Below the pieces are notes generated by a model. It ran no database searches. It saw nothing but the letters and a program-made list of their open reading frames with translations, and had not been told where the DNA came from. Of a stretch of 64,000 nucleotides of DNA, positions 17,903-27,641 are shown piece after piece. The translations under genes were made by a program, and so were the position numbers. The DNA lies in NCBI RefSeq assembly GCF_000800805.1, contig NZ_CP010070.1:434001-498000 (forward strand), given 5' to 3'. This DNA comes from Candidatus Methanoplasma termitum. Its GTDB lineage: Archaea; Thermoplasmatota; Thermoplasmata; Methanomassiliicoccales; Methanomethylophilaceae. Within the stretch, counting starts at the first letter, position 1, and each line of letters starts with the position of its first letter.

Positions 17903-20900
17903 ATGAAAGGATTGAACAAGCTGTTGCCAATCTTGGCAATATCGATAATGTTGCTTGCTTCAGTACCGGTCGCACTTTTTGCCGGTAACTCGAACGCAGC
18001 AGCGGGGGGGGGGGAAGAGGAACATTGGGGACTGCCGTCAACTAATTATTTAGGCAGCCAGGCCCAAACATACAGTGATCAATCAGAATTTTCCGAACTA
18101 TACAAAAAGAACTTCGGCGGGGCCGGCACAGATGCATATTATTCGGTCGCCGGCACACCCGACGGCATAGTGGCCGTGGGGTATTCGGCCGCATTCGGAA
18201 GCGGTGACTGGAGCGGCACCGCCGGGAAAGGCGGCGTTGACGCAATAATTGTAAAACATGATAACTTCGGGAATGTGATATGGAAGAAGAACTTCGGCGG
18301 GGCCGGAGGCGATTATTTCCAATCGGTGGCGGTCGTTCAGGACGGGTTCGTTGCCGTGGGGTATTCGGACGAAACATCCTTCGGTAACGGGGATTGGATG
18401 GGGGTAGGGGGAAAAGGCGGTGCCGACGCGATCATCGTAAAATTCGACAACAACGGGAATGTGATATGGAAGAAGAACTTCGGAGGGAACAGCACAGATC
18501 AATATCTTTCGGTCGCTGCGGTATCCGGCGGGATAATCGCCGCTGGATACTCGAGCATATTCGGAAGCGGAGATTGGACAGGGGTCGCAAGCAAAGGCAG
18601 CAATGACGCGATCGCGGTAAAATATGACGATATCGGGAACGTGGTATGGAAGAAGAACCCCGGCGGGAACGGCGACGATCGATACAACTCCGTCGCAGCA
18701 ACATCGGACGGGTTCATCGCTGTTGGATACTCATCCGCATTCGGCAACGGGGATTGGATCGGAATGGCAAGCAAAGGCACCTATGATGCGATCATCGTGA
18801 AGTGCGACAACCTTGGTAACATAGTTTGGAAGAAGAGTTTCGGAGGGACAGGTGTGGATTATTTCTATTCCGTCGCAGCAACATCAGACGGATTCGTTGC
18901 GGCAGGGATCTCCGCCGCCTTCGGGAACGGCGATTGGACAGGCTGTGAAGGAAAAGGCGGTTATTATGATGCTATTGTCGTGAAATATGACAACTTTGGG
19001 AATACGGTGTGGAAGAACAACTTCGGGGGGACGGGAACAGATTATTTCCAAGCAGTTACCGCCGTCCAGGACGGGATCATCGCCGCGGGGTATTCGAACG
19101 TTTTCGGCGACGGCGATTGGATCGGCTTTGAAGGAAAAGGCGGTATTGATGCAACGGTCGTGAAGTATGACAATTCCGGAATCATAGTATGGAATAAGAA
19201 CATCGGGGGTTCCGGCACAGACATATGTTATTCGGTCGCCGCGGTGTCGGACGGAGTAGTCGCCGCAGGGTATTCTCAGACATTCGGCAACGGGGATTGG
19301 ACAGGCGTCGAGGGGAAGGGCAGTATTGATGCGTTCCTTGTGAAGTACGGTACGGCTCCGGACGTCATCCCCGTAACGGACATAATCGGTGCGCCCTCGG
19401 CCGCGACCGCAGAGGTGCCGCTAATACTAACGGGAACGGTCATCCCCTCGAACGCTACCGGCCAAGCAATAACATGGACGGTGAAGAACGCAGGGACCAC
19501 GGGCGCCGCAGTTGCCGGCAATAACATCCTCCTGACCACCGGTGCCGGCACCGTCGTCGTGACGGCGACGGTCGAGAACGGTCTGTCGCTTGGCACGAAT
19601 TTCACAAAAGATTTCACGATCGCGGTAACGGCGGTGGCCGGAGAAGGCATCACCTATGATGAATTGTACAAAAAGAACTTCGGAGGGTCCGGAGGGGACT
19701 ATTATCAGTCGGCAGCCGTTGTTACCGACGGGGTCATTGCAGTCGGGTATTCGGATGCGACATCCTTCGGTAACGGGGACTGGAGCGGCACCGTCGGTAA
19801 AGGCGGCGTAGATGCGATAATCGTAAAACATGACAACTTTGGGAATATAACATGGAAGAAGAACTTCGGAGGGTCCGGAGGCGACTATTTCAATTCCGTC
19901 GCTGCGGTATCCGACGGGTTCATCGCGGTTGGGTATTCTAACCCAGAATCATTCGGCAACGGCGACTGGACCGGTGTCACGGGGAACGGTGCCGCCGAGG
20001 CGATCATTGTTAAGTACGATAACGATGGGAACGTATTATGGAAAAAGAACTTCGGCGGGAACGGCACAGATCAGTACAATTCGGTTGCTGCGGTTCCGGA
20101 TGGGTTTGTCGCAGTTGGGCATTCTATGGGTTCCGGTAACGGGGACTGGGTAGGTATGACGGGGAAAGGAGGCGACGACGCGATAGTCGTGAAGTACGAC
20201 AACCTTGGGAACGTAATTTGGAAGAAGAACTTCGGAGGGTCGGGCACAGATTATTTTAATTCGGTCGCCGCTACATCTGACGGGTTCGCAGTAGCAGGAT
20301 ACTCGACAGCATTCGGTAGCGGAGATTGGGTCGGCATCACAGGAAAAGGCAGCTACGATGCGATCATAGTGAAGTACGACAGCAACGGGAACGTGCTGTG
20401 GAAGAATGCCCTCGGAGGATCCGGCGCAGATCAGTACAATTCGGTCGCCGCTGTACCGGATGGGTTCGTCGCTGTAGGGTATTCGGAAGCGGCGACCTTC
20501 GGCAGCGGAGACTGGATCGGCGTTCTATGTAAGGGAAGCACTGATGCGGTCATAGTGGAGTATGACAGCTTGGGGAACCCGGCATGGAAGAAGAACTTCG
20601 GAGGGTCGGGAGTCGATTACTTTTATTCGGTGGCCGCCGTCTCGGACGGGGTCGTCGCCGTTGGGTTCTCGAACGTTTTCGGCGACGCCGATCTGACCGG
20701 CATGACGGGCAAAGGTGCCTATGATGCAACGGTCGTTAAGTATGACGACCAGGGGAACATAACATGGAAGGACAGCCTCGGAGGATCCGGCCTGGATCGG
20801 TATAATTCTGTCGCTGCAGTGTCGGACGGGATCGTCGCCGCAGGTTATTCTCAAACATTCGGCAACGGGGATTGGACAGGTGTCGCAGGTAAAGGCAACA

Positions 20901-23900
20901 TCGACGCGATCCTTGTGAAATACAACATGATCATCGCCGAAACCAATAATGTCACCTCCATCGAGGTCACAGTTCCGGCAAGGACACAATACTTCATCGG
21001 AGAAACATTCGACCTCACAGGAATGGCCTTAACAGCGTTTTACAGCAATGGAACGAGTGCCGATGTGACCGACTATACAACATCCCCAGAGAACGGATCG
21101 ATATTCAGCACCGCCGGTACACGGACCGTTACCGTCACTTACACCGAGAACGGAATAACACAGACAACATCCTTTGATGTTACCATAGTACTTTGCGGAG
21201 ATGTCAACGGGGACGGGAATGTCGACACATTCGATCTGGGGATTTTGACAAGCTTTGTCGCAGGATTGCCAGGTTACACAGTAGATGAAAAAGCGGCAGA
21301 CGTCAACGCAGACGGAACGATCGACCAATTAGATGAATTGATATTGACACGTTTTATCGCAGGATGGCCGGGCTATTCGCTCCCTTACATGCTGCCTGTG
21401 ACCTTCAGCATAACATCGGTCTCCGACGCAGGTTCGACGATATCTCCGTCGGGAAGGACGGAGGTCGTTTACGGTGCAAACCGGACCTTTACATTCTCGG
21501 CAAACGAAGGATATCGGGTGTTTTCAATTACTGTGGATGATGTGCCGTTATCTCAGGCGATGATCGACCTCGGGACATACACCTTCGCCAATGTGGTGGG
21601 GGATCACACGATATCGGTTGTTACAACTGCGTATTACACTCACACTCTCACCTTCAATGCCAACGGCGGAGACGGGGTTCCGGCAATGATGATGCTGACG
21701 GACACCTCGACCGCATCTAACATGACGATACCTTCGACAGTGCCGACAAGAGCAGATCATATATTCTTGGGATGGACCACCGCTTTCAACGGGACCGGTA
21801 CCGTCTATCAGCCCGGAGAAACCGTCTCGGTCGGCGCCGCGGAGATCATTCTGTATGCAAAGTGGGCTATAATCACATACAGCCATACCATTAACTTCAA
21901 CGCAAACGGCGGTAACGGGGCTCCGGCATCTATGATATTGACGGACGCCTCGGCCGTTTCGAATTTGACGATACCTTTGACCGTGCCGGCAAGATCAGGT
22001 TATGCATTCTCCGGCTGGGCAACCGCTTCCAACGGAACAGGCACGATCTATCAGCCGGATGACAGGATATCGGTCGGCACCGCGGCGATCACTTTGTACG
22101 CAAAGTGGACCATTATTACTTATACCCACACACTTAACTTCAACGCAAACGGCGGTAACGGGGCTCCGGCCTCTATTGTATCGACGGACACCTCGGCCGT
22201 TTCGAATTTGACGATACCTTTGACAATGCCGATACGGACCGATTATGCGTTCTTAGGCTGGACAGTTACCGCAGACGGGACCGGCACGATATATCAGCCG
22301 GGCAGCGTGATAGCTGTGGGATCCGATGGTGTGACGCTGTACGCTTTCTGGGCGGCAACACCCCCCTATGTAAATAACACCTACAATGGGCCGACATTAA
22401 CGGGATCGAAGATATTCCCCAATCCGGACCGTATGAATGTATGGGGGGAATACATACAACAGGACACGTGGGTACTCACAACGGGACAGAAGCTCGACGG
22501 CTACATGAGTTACTATAATGTGGCCTCACACACCGCATACGGTACCCTTCCGCCGGGAGTGCGTGATGACCAGGGCCTCCCGGGTTATCAGGGGGTTCTG
22601 AACTTCACAGGTATACCCACGGCACCCGGGACGTATTTCCGTGAGTACGACATTCTGTTCACTGATGCAGCCAAAACGCCAGGATGTTACAATGTGCAGA
22701 TCACTTTCATTGTGCTGGACGGCAGTATAACGCATCCCCTGTACTTCAACGCCAACGGAGGAGAGGGGGTGCCGCCGACACAGATAATCAAAGATCTGAC
22801 GAAAACAACTGCGATGATCATACCTGATATTATACCGACCAGGACAGGCTACGGTTTCGCGGGGTGGACGACGATCGCGGCCGGGACGGGCACGATCTAT
22901 CAACCGGGCACCAGCATTAATGTCGGGACCGCACCTATCACACTGTACGCAAAATGGATGACATACACCCACACCCTAAACTACAACGCCAACGGCGGAA
23001 CGGGAGCGCCTGCTTCACAGATCATAACGGATACAACGGCGACAACATCACTGACCGTGCCGCTGACGATACCGTCAAGGACTAGTTATATGTTCCTCGG
23101 ATGGGCAACGACCGCCGCGGGCACGGGCACGGTCTATCAGCCCGGTGACGCAATACCCATCGGGACCGTGGCCGTCACGCTCTATGCAAAATGGTCGGCG
23201 GCTTATACCCATACGCTCATCTACGACGACAACGGCGGAACGGGAGCGCCTGCTTCACAGATCGTAACAGATATAACATCAACGTCATCGGTCGCAATAT
23301 CCGGCACAGTGCCGGCAAGGACCGGTTATGTATTCTCCGGATGGGCCACGACCGCCGCGGGATCGGGCACGAAATATATACCCGGAGATATGATATCCGT
23401 GGGAACGACAGCGGTCACTTTGTACGCATATTGGTCGGCTGCCGCGACCAGTTACACCCACACCCTCAGCTTCAACGCCATGGGTGGTACGGGAGCGCCT
23501 TCAGCGCAGACGGTAACGGACACCTATCAAACATCCAATGTCATGATACCGTCGGCCGTGCCGACAAGATCGGGTTACGCACTCTCCGGCTGGAACACGA
23601 ATTCCGCCGGAACAGGAACGAATTACCTTCCCGGTGCCTCGGTCAAGGTGGGGACATCTGCGGTCATACTATATGCCGTATGGGGAACGGCATACACCCA
23701 CACGCTTAACTTCAACGCCAACGGAGGAACGGGAGCGCCCGCTTCACAGATAATAACGGATGCGAACGTGACCTTGCCGATCACCATACCGTCCTCACTG
23801 CCCGCAAGAGCCGGTTATATATTCGCCGGCTGGAATACCAACTCCGCCGGAACTGGGACGAATTACCTTCCCGGAGACTCGGTCAGTGTGGTTAACGTTG

Positions 23901-26900
23901 CGGTAACACTGTACGCAAAGTGGACCTGGATCTATACACACACCCTCAGCTTCAACGCCAACGGAGGAACGGGTGCCCCGGCCGCACAGACGGCGCAGGA
24001 CATCAACGCAACCGCCGGGATACAGATACCTTTCGTAGCACCCGCAAGGGCAGGTTATATATTCGCCGGCTGGAACACCGCCGCGGACGGGAACGGCGCG
24101 ACCACCTATCAACCGGGCACCTTCGTATCCGTCGGAGCGGCAGCCGTCACGCTGTACGCTAAGTGGACAATGCCCGCTTATACACATACGATCAATTACA
24201 ACATCAACGGCGGGACGGGAGGACCCGCGGCGCAATCAGTAACGACAAAGAACACATCTGAGGTTATGATAATATCCAACATAATTCCTGTCAAAGCGGG
24301 ATATTACTTCAACGGCTGGGTTGTCAGCAGCGGAATGGGCCTGACATACCAACCAGGAAGTTCGATCAACGTGGGGACCTCTCCCATTACATTGAACGCC
24401 TTATGGGAATATGAACACACCCTCAGCTTCAATGCCAACGGCGGGACCGGAGCCCCGGCATCGATGACGATAGTGAACGTGAGCTCGACGGGAACGCATA
24501 CAATACCTCTCACAGTTCCATCAAGAGTGGGTTACATTTTTGCCGGCTGGACCGATAATGCGGCCGGAACAGGTACGGTATATCTTCCGGGAGCATCGAT
24601 AACCATCGGAACTCCCGGGCTCACGCTGTACGCAAAGTGGTCAACCACTCCTACCAATTACACCCATACGCTCAGCTTCAACGCCAACGGCGGAACCGGT
24701 GTCCCACAGACAATGACGATAACGAACACGTCGATAGTGACCGCATTCACAATACCCTCTACCGTTCCTACGAGAGACGGCTACAAATTCTATTGCTGGA
24801 ACAGCGAGGCAACAGGCTGGGGCACGGACTGCCAGCCCGGCGGCTCGATCAATGTCAGCACCGCTGCGCCGGTCACGCTGTACGCTCAGTGGAGTTATAT
24901 CCCCACAGTCACCCACACGCTTGAATTCGTCGCCAACGGCGGAACGGGCGCTCCTACGACGCAGACGTTGCAGGATAAAGCGGCATCATCGTTAATGGTG
25001 ATACCCAAAATAATACCGACAAAAACAGGCTATGAGTTCTTCGGTTGGACCACCACGCCCAACGGTAGTATATACTACCAACCGGGCGACTCGATCTTAG
25101 TAGGAACTGCGACGGTCACAATGTACGCAAAATGGAACATAAGCGTCCTAGCAATGGATATTTATGGGGTACCAGACTCAATGATAGTAGGCACACCCTT
25201 GATTCTAAACGGAACGGTGGTCCCTTCTACCGCAACGTACAAAACCATAACGTGGTCTGTGAAGAGTGCAGGAACAACTGGAGTCGAGATCAGTGGAAAT
25301 ACTCTCACGGCAACTGGAAGTGGAAAGGCAGTTGTAACAGCAACAATAGCAAACGTTCAAGGTAATATTTTCATGAAAGACTTTACAATAGAGGCATTCA
25401 CTCCAGTGGCTGGGGAATTTGATGGATTAATCAGAAAGAACTCCGACGCGTCCGGCGAAAATAATTATAATTCGGTTGCAGCAGTAGGTGACGGAGTAAT
25501 CGCTGTAGGTTCCTCCTCCTCGTTTGGCACCGGCATATGGGTGGGTGTTTCGGGTAAAGGCGGCACTGACGCAACGATAGTGAAGTATGACAAAGATGGC
25601 AATGTGATATGGAAGAATAATTTCGGCGGTTCGGGCGACGACAGTTTCAATGAAGTCATCGTAATGTCTGACGGCAGCATCATTGCTGTTGGTTATTCCA
25701 ACAAATTCGACAAAGACCTGTCCGGCATCACCGGAAAAGGCGGTAATGATGCGATCGTCGTAAAGTTTGATGGGAACGGTGTATGGAAGTGGACGAAGAA
25801 CTTCGGCGGGACAGGTGACGATTATTTCGATTCGGTAACTGCGACTTCCGACGGAGGCTTAATCGCTGTAGGGTGTTCGTTCATCACGAAAGCCTTTATG
25901 GCGGACACCAATTATGCGATCATTGTAAAGTACGGATACGGCGGCAACTCCGAATGGGACGACAAATATGAGGGTAAAGGCGGCGATGATAAGTATCAAT
26001 CAATCACTGACGTATCCGACGGTGTCATTGTGGCAGGATATACGGGGGCCTACAAACAAAGGCCCGGTGCGTTCACTTCTGTATACAAAGATGCGCTCGT
26101 TGTAAAGTACAGCTATGGCGGCGGTAAAGAATGGGAAAAGACATATGAGGGGTCCGTTGGAGATGCCGAATTCCATTCAGTAACGGCAATACAGGGTGGC
26201 TTAGGCTTCGTTGCCGTGGGATACACAGAGATTTCTAAACAAATCCCAGGCAATACTCTGAAGATAGTAAGAGATGCGCTCTTGGTCAGATACGATAGCA
26301 GCGGCAATATTAATTGGGAAAAGAGATATGGGGGGACTGCCGGCGACACAGAATTCCATTCTGTTGTGGCAATACCTGGTGCAGGCTTCGTTGTCGCAGG
26401 GCATACAGTGAGTTCCGAACAAAACCCCGTCGGTCTTCTAACAGTATGCAATTATGCGTTAATCGTCAGATATGATGATGTCGGCTATATCCTATGGGAG
26501 AAGAGACTGGAAGCGTCCGGCGGTAATAGGTATCTCTCGGTAGCGGAAGCGGACGGCAACTATTTCGCAGTGGGGTACACACAAGGCCATAGATTAACCC
26601 CTCCTGGTTTTACTGAATATTATAGAGATGCTGTGATTGTGAAGTATGGCATAATGGGAATTACAAACATAACCGAGGTTCCTTTAACGGCAATTGCAGG
26701 GATGGCGCTTACTTTGACAGGAACAATATCTCCAATTAATGCCACAAATAAGTCGATCACGTGGACGGTTGAGCCAATAGGAACTACTGCTACAGGAGCG
26801 ACGATAGGCGGCAATACGCTTTCAACAACAGGGGCAGGCATCGTAAAAGTGAAAGCGACAGTAGCGGATGGCACCAAAAAAGGTGTCAATTACACTCAGA

Positions 26901-27604
26901 CATTTACCATTGAAGTAAAAAATATACCTTCTGACTATAAAATTATAATACACTATCAAACGGTGGAGGATAATTTCAAATATAGCGATCTTACAGATTC
27001 TATGGTTGGGGTACTCGGTGGAAGTAATGTTGGAATCGACCTATCTCCGGCAGGTTGGTTTGTATTCGGGGCCTGGGTGGACGGAAAGGAACTGACCAAA
27101 GCAGAGATAAAAGAAGGATATTATTTGATTAAAAATGTTACAAAGAACTACAACGTGACTATAACCTACGCACCAAAAGGTGGGATAAGCGGTAAAGAGG
27201 ATCTCGGAGGCACTTTAACAAATTACTATTTCAAAGAATCAGATAGGATTGGGATTTTAATTTTGACAATTGAAATGGGAGTACCATATGGGAGTGTGGT
27301 CGGACTTCTCTTTGAAGGGATTAATGCGGATGACGCAGCGGGTGTCGCTATAGATATTGCTGATAAAATAATCGATAGCGAAAAAGTTCAAGATGCTATA
27401 AAGAAAGCAGGTTATGTAATACCTCTGATAGGGCAGATATGGTTCGTTGTTGACACGGTATTGACAGTTGAATGCTTGGCTATGGCGATTTGTATGTTTA
27501 CAGAGTTAAATGTTTTCCTTAATCACGATGCTTCAAAGGGGGTGATGTTGACAATCGATGACTGGGTGTTGGCGTTCAGGTATTACGGTGTACAATCACA
27601 ATAA
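17903..27604 (+). CDS. giant modular surface protein: three beta-propellers, dockerin, 13 InlB repeats
   Basis: 3233 residues. Signal peptide 1-33 (LLASVPVALFAGNSNA), then Gly/Glu linker over a G11 tract. Propeller one at 71-482 (seven blades); a BIG2-like Ig domain to about 580; propeller two at 593-1008 (seven blades); a Big_3-like Ig domain about 1016-1096; a dockerin type I pair at 1097-1162 (GDVNGDGNVDTFDL and ADVNADGTIDQLDE); a TISPSG module; thirteen InlB B-repeats about 1244-2411, split after the third by a putative Ig domain (1488-1606); BIG2-like domain; propeller three at 2513-2916; BIG2-like domain; a unique C-terminus (3010-3233) with two hydrophobic stretches. It lacks the WFFLFYRRYYD anchor. 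Likely an extracellular adhesin or matrix protein. Base composition becomes A-richer after about 25130. Confidence 0.85.
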   Translation: MKGLNKLLPILAISIMLLASVPVALFAGNSNAAAGGGEEEHWGLPSTNYLGSQAQTYSDQSEFSELYKKNFGGAGTDAYYSVAGTPDGIVAVGYSAAFGSGDWSGTAGKGGVDAIIVKHDNFGNVIWKKNFGGAGGDYFQSVAVVQDGFVAVGYSDETSFGNGDWMGVGGKGGADAIIVKFDNNGNVIWKKNFGGNSTDQYLSVAAVSGGIIAAGYSSIFGSGDWTGVASKGSNDAIAVKYDDIGNVVWKKNPGGNGDDRYNSVAATSDGFIAVGYSSAFGNGDWIGMASKGTYDAIIVKCDNLGNIVWKKSFGGTGVDYFYSVAATSDGFVAAGISAAFGNGDWTGCEGKGGYYDAIVVKYDNFGNTVWKNNFGGTGTDYFQAVTAVQDGIIAAGYSNVFGDGDWIGFEGKGGIDATVVKYDNSGIIVWNKNIGGSGTDICYSVAAVSDGVVAAGYSQTFGNGDWTGVEGKGSIDAFLVKYGTAPDVIPVTDIIGAPSAATAEVPLILTGTVIPSNATGQAITWTVKNAGTTGAAVAGNNILLTTGAGTVVVTATVENGLSLGTNFTKDFTIAVTAVAGEGITYDELYKKNFGGSGGDYYQSAAVVTDGVIAVGYSDATSFGNGDWSGTVGKGGVDAIIVKHDNFGNITWKKNFGGSGGDYFNSVAAVSDGFIAVGYSNPESFGNGDWTGVTGNGAAEAIIVKYDNDGNVLWKKNFGGNGTDQYNSVAAVPDGFVAVGHSMGSGNGDWVGMTGKGGDDAIVVKYDNLGNVIWKKNFGGSGTDYFNSVAATSDGFAVAGYSTAFGSGDWVGITGKGSYDAIIVKYDSNGNVLWKNALGGSGADQYNSVAAVPDGFVAVGYSEAATFGSGDWIGVLCKGSTDAVIVEYDSLGNPAWKKNFGGSGVDYFYSVAAVSDGVVAVGFSNVFGDADLTGMTGKGAYDATVVKYDDQGNITWKDSLGGSGLDRYNSVAAVSDGIVAAGYSQTFGNGDWTGVAGKGNIDAILVKYNMIIAETNNVTSIEVTVPARTQYFIGETFDLTGMALTAFYSNGTSADVTDYTTSPENGSIFSTAGTRTVTVTYTENGITQTTSFDVTIVLCGDVNGDGNVDTFDLGILTSFVAGLPGYTVDEKAADVNADGTIDQLDELILTRFIAGWPGYSLPYMLPVTFSITSVSDAGSTISPSGRTEVVYGANRTFTFSANEGYRVFSITVDDVPLSQAMIDLGTYTFANVVGDHTISVVTTAYYTHTLTFNANGGDGVPAMMMLTDTSTASNMTIPSTVPTRADHIFLGWTTAFNGTGTVYQPGETVSVGAAEIILYAKWAIITYSHTINFNANGGNGAPASMILTDASAVSNLTIPLTVPARSGYAFSGWATASNGTGTIYQPDDRISVGTAAITLYAKWTIITYTHTLNFNANGGNGAPASIVSTDTSAVSNLTIPLTMPIRTDYAFLGWTVTADGTGTIYQPGSVIAVGSDGVTLYAFWAATPPYVNNTYNGPTLTGSKIFPNPDRMNVWGEYIQQDTWVLTTGQKLDGYMSYYNVASHTAYGTLPPGVRDDQGLPGYQGVLNFTGIPTAPGTYFREYDILFTDAAKTPGCYNVQITFIVLDGSITHPLYFNANGGEGVPPTQIIKDLTKTTAMIIPDIIPTRTGYGFAGWTTIAAGTGTIYQPGTSINVGTAPITLYAKWMTYTHTLNYNANGGTGAPASQIITDTTATTSLTVPLTIPSRTSYMFLGWATTAAGTGTVYQPGDAIPIGTVAVTLYAKWSAAYTHTLIYDDNGGTGAPASQIVTDITSTSSVAISGTVPARTGYVFSGWATTAAGSGTKYIPGDMISVGTTAVTLYAYWSAAATSYTHTLSFNAMGGTGAPSAQTVTDTYQTSNVMIPSAVPTRSGYALSGWNTNSAGTGTNYLPGASVKVGTSAVILYAVWGTAYTHTLNFNANGGTGAPASQIITDANVTLPITIPSSLPARAGYIFAGWNTNSAGTGTNYLPGDSVSVVNVAVTLYAKWTWIYTHTLSFNANGGTGAPAAQTAQDINATAGIQIPFVAPARAGYIFAGWNTAADGNGATTYQPGTFVSVGAAAVTLYAKWTMPAYTHTINYNINGGTGGPAAQSVTTKNTSEVMIISNIIPVKAGYYFNGWVVSSGMGLTYQPGSSINVGTSPITLNALWEYEHTLSFNANGGTGAPASMTIVNVSSTGTHTIPLTVPSRVGYIFAGWTDNAAGTGTVYLPGASITIGTPGLTLYAKWSTTPTNYTHTLSFNANGGTGVPQTMTITNTSIVTAFTIPSTVPTRDGYKFYCWNSEATGWGTDCQPGGSINVSTAAPVTLYAQWSYIPTVTHTLEFVANGGTGAPTTQTLQDKAASSLMVIPKIIPTKTGYEFFGWTTTPNGSIYYQPGDSILVGTATVTMYAKWNISVLAMDIYGVPDSMIVGTPLILNGTVVPSTATYKTITWSVKSAGTTGVEISGNTLTATGSGKAVVTATIANVQGNIFMKDFTIEAFTPVAGEFDGLIRKNSDASGENNYNSVAAVGDGVIAVGSSSSFGTGIWVGVSGKGGTDATIVKYDKDGNVIWKNNFGGSGDDSFNEVIVMSDGSIIAVGYSNKFDKDLSGITGKGGNDAIVVKFDGNGVWKWTKNFGGTGDDYFDSVTATSDGGLIAVGCSFITKAFMADTNYAIIVKYGYGGNSEWDDKYEGKGGDDKYQSITDVSDGVIVAGYTGAYKQRPGAFTSVYKDALVVKYSYGGGKEWEKTYEGSVGDAEFHSVTAIQGGLGFVAVGYTEISKQIPGNTLKIVRDALLVRYDSSGNINWEKRYGGTAGDTEFHSVVAIPGAGFVVAGHTVSSEQNPVGLLTVCNYALIVRYDDVGYILWEKRLEASGGNRYLSVAEADGNYFAVGYTQGHRLTPPGFTEYYRDAVIVKYGIMGITNITEVPLTAIAGMALTLTGTISPINATNKSITWTVEPIGTTATGATIGGNTLSTTGAGIVKVKATVADGTKKGVNYTQTFTIEVKNIPSDYKIIIHYQTVEDNFKYSDLTDSMVGVLGGSNVGIDLSPAGWFVFGAWVDGKELTKAEIKEGYYLIKNVTKNYNVTITYAPKGGISGKEDLGGTLTNYYFKESDRIGILILTIEMGVPYGSVVGLLFEGINADDAAGVAIDIADKIIDSEKVQDAIKKAGYVIPLIGQIWFVVDTVLTVECLAMAICMFTELNVFLNHDASKGVMLTIDDWVLAFRYYGVQSQ
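18004..18014 (+). repeat. G11 homopolymer in the coding sequence just after the signal peptide
   Basis: Eleven consecutive G in codons 34-38 (GCG GGG GGG GGG GAA). Loss or gain of one base shifts the frame right after the signal peptide and would abolish the 3233-residue protein. Confidence 0.9.
18113..19350 (+). repeat. propeller block 1, seven blades
   Basis: Seven tandem units of about 58-62 codons with consensus FGG.GTD.F.SVAA..DG.IAVGYS..FGNGDW.G..GKG..DAIIVKYD..GNV.WKKN. Seven units equal one closed beta-propeller. Confidence 0.85.
19679..20926 (+). repeat. propeller block 2, seven blades
   Basis: Seven more copies of the same unit, very close to block 1 at DNA level, after a BIG2-like spacer domain. 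Confidence 0.85.
21190..21390 (+). other. dockerin-like segment within the giant protein
   Basis: Two calcium-loop repeats, GDVNGDGNVDTFDLGIL and ADVNADGTIDQLDELIL, spaced as in type I dockerins, each followed by a helix ending FVAGLPGY or FIAGWPGY. It is internal, not C-terminal. Confidence 0.7.
21632..25137 (+). repeat. thirteen InlB B-repeats (Listeria-Bacteroides repeat)
   Basis: Units of about 80 codons with consensus YTHTL.FNANGGTGAP...GY.FAGW.T...GTGT.YQPG..I.VGT..VTLYAKW. A 120-codon putative Ig domain (22364-22722) separates units three and four. Neighbouring units are near-identical in parts at DNA level. Confidence 0.85.
25439..26650 (+). repeat. propeller block 3, seven divergent blades
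   Basis: Seven units again, but units 3-7 differ from blocks 1 and 2 (YEG/YGG in place of FGG, longer loops, EWEK or NWEK strands). Block 3 was probably added from another source or diverged long ago. Confidence 0.75.
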
Positions 27605-27641
27605 ATAATCAGAAATGCAGTCCAGCGTATAAAGCAACCAT

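Noticed and set aside
21632-25137. CRISPR array
   Set aside because: The repeats are 240-base protein-coding InlB units, not short repeats with unique spacers. No CRISPR or cas gene is seen.
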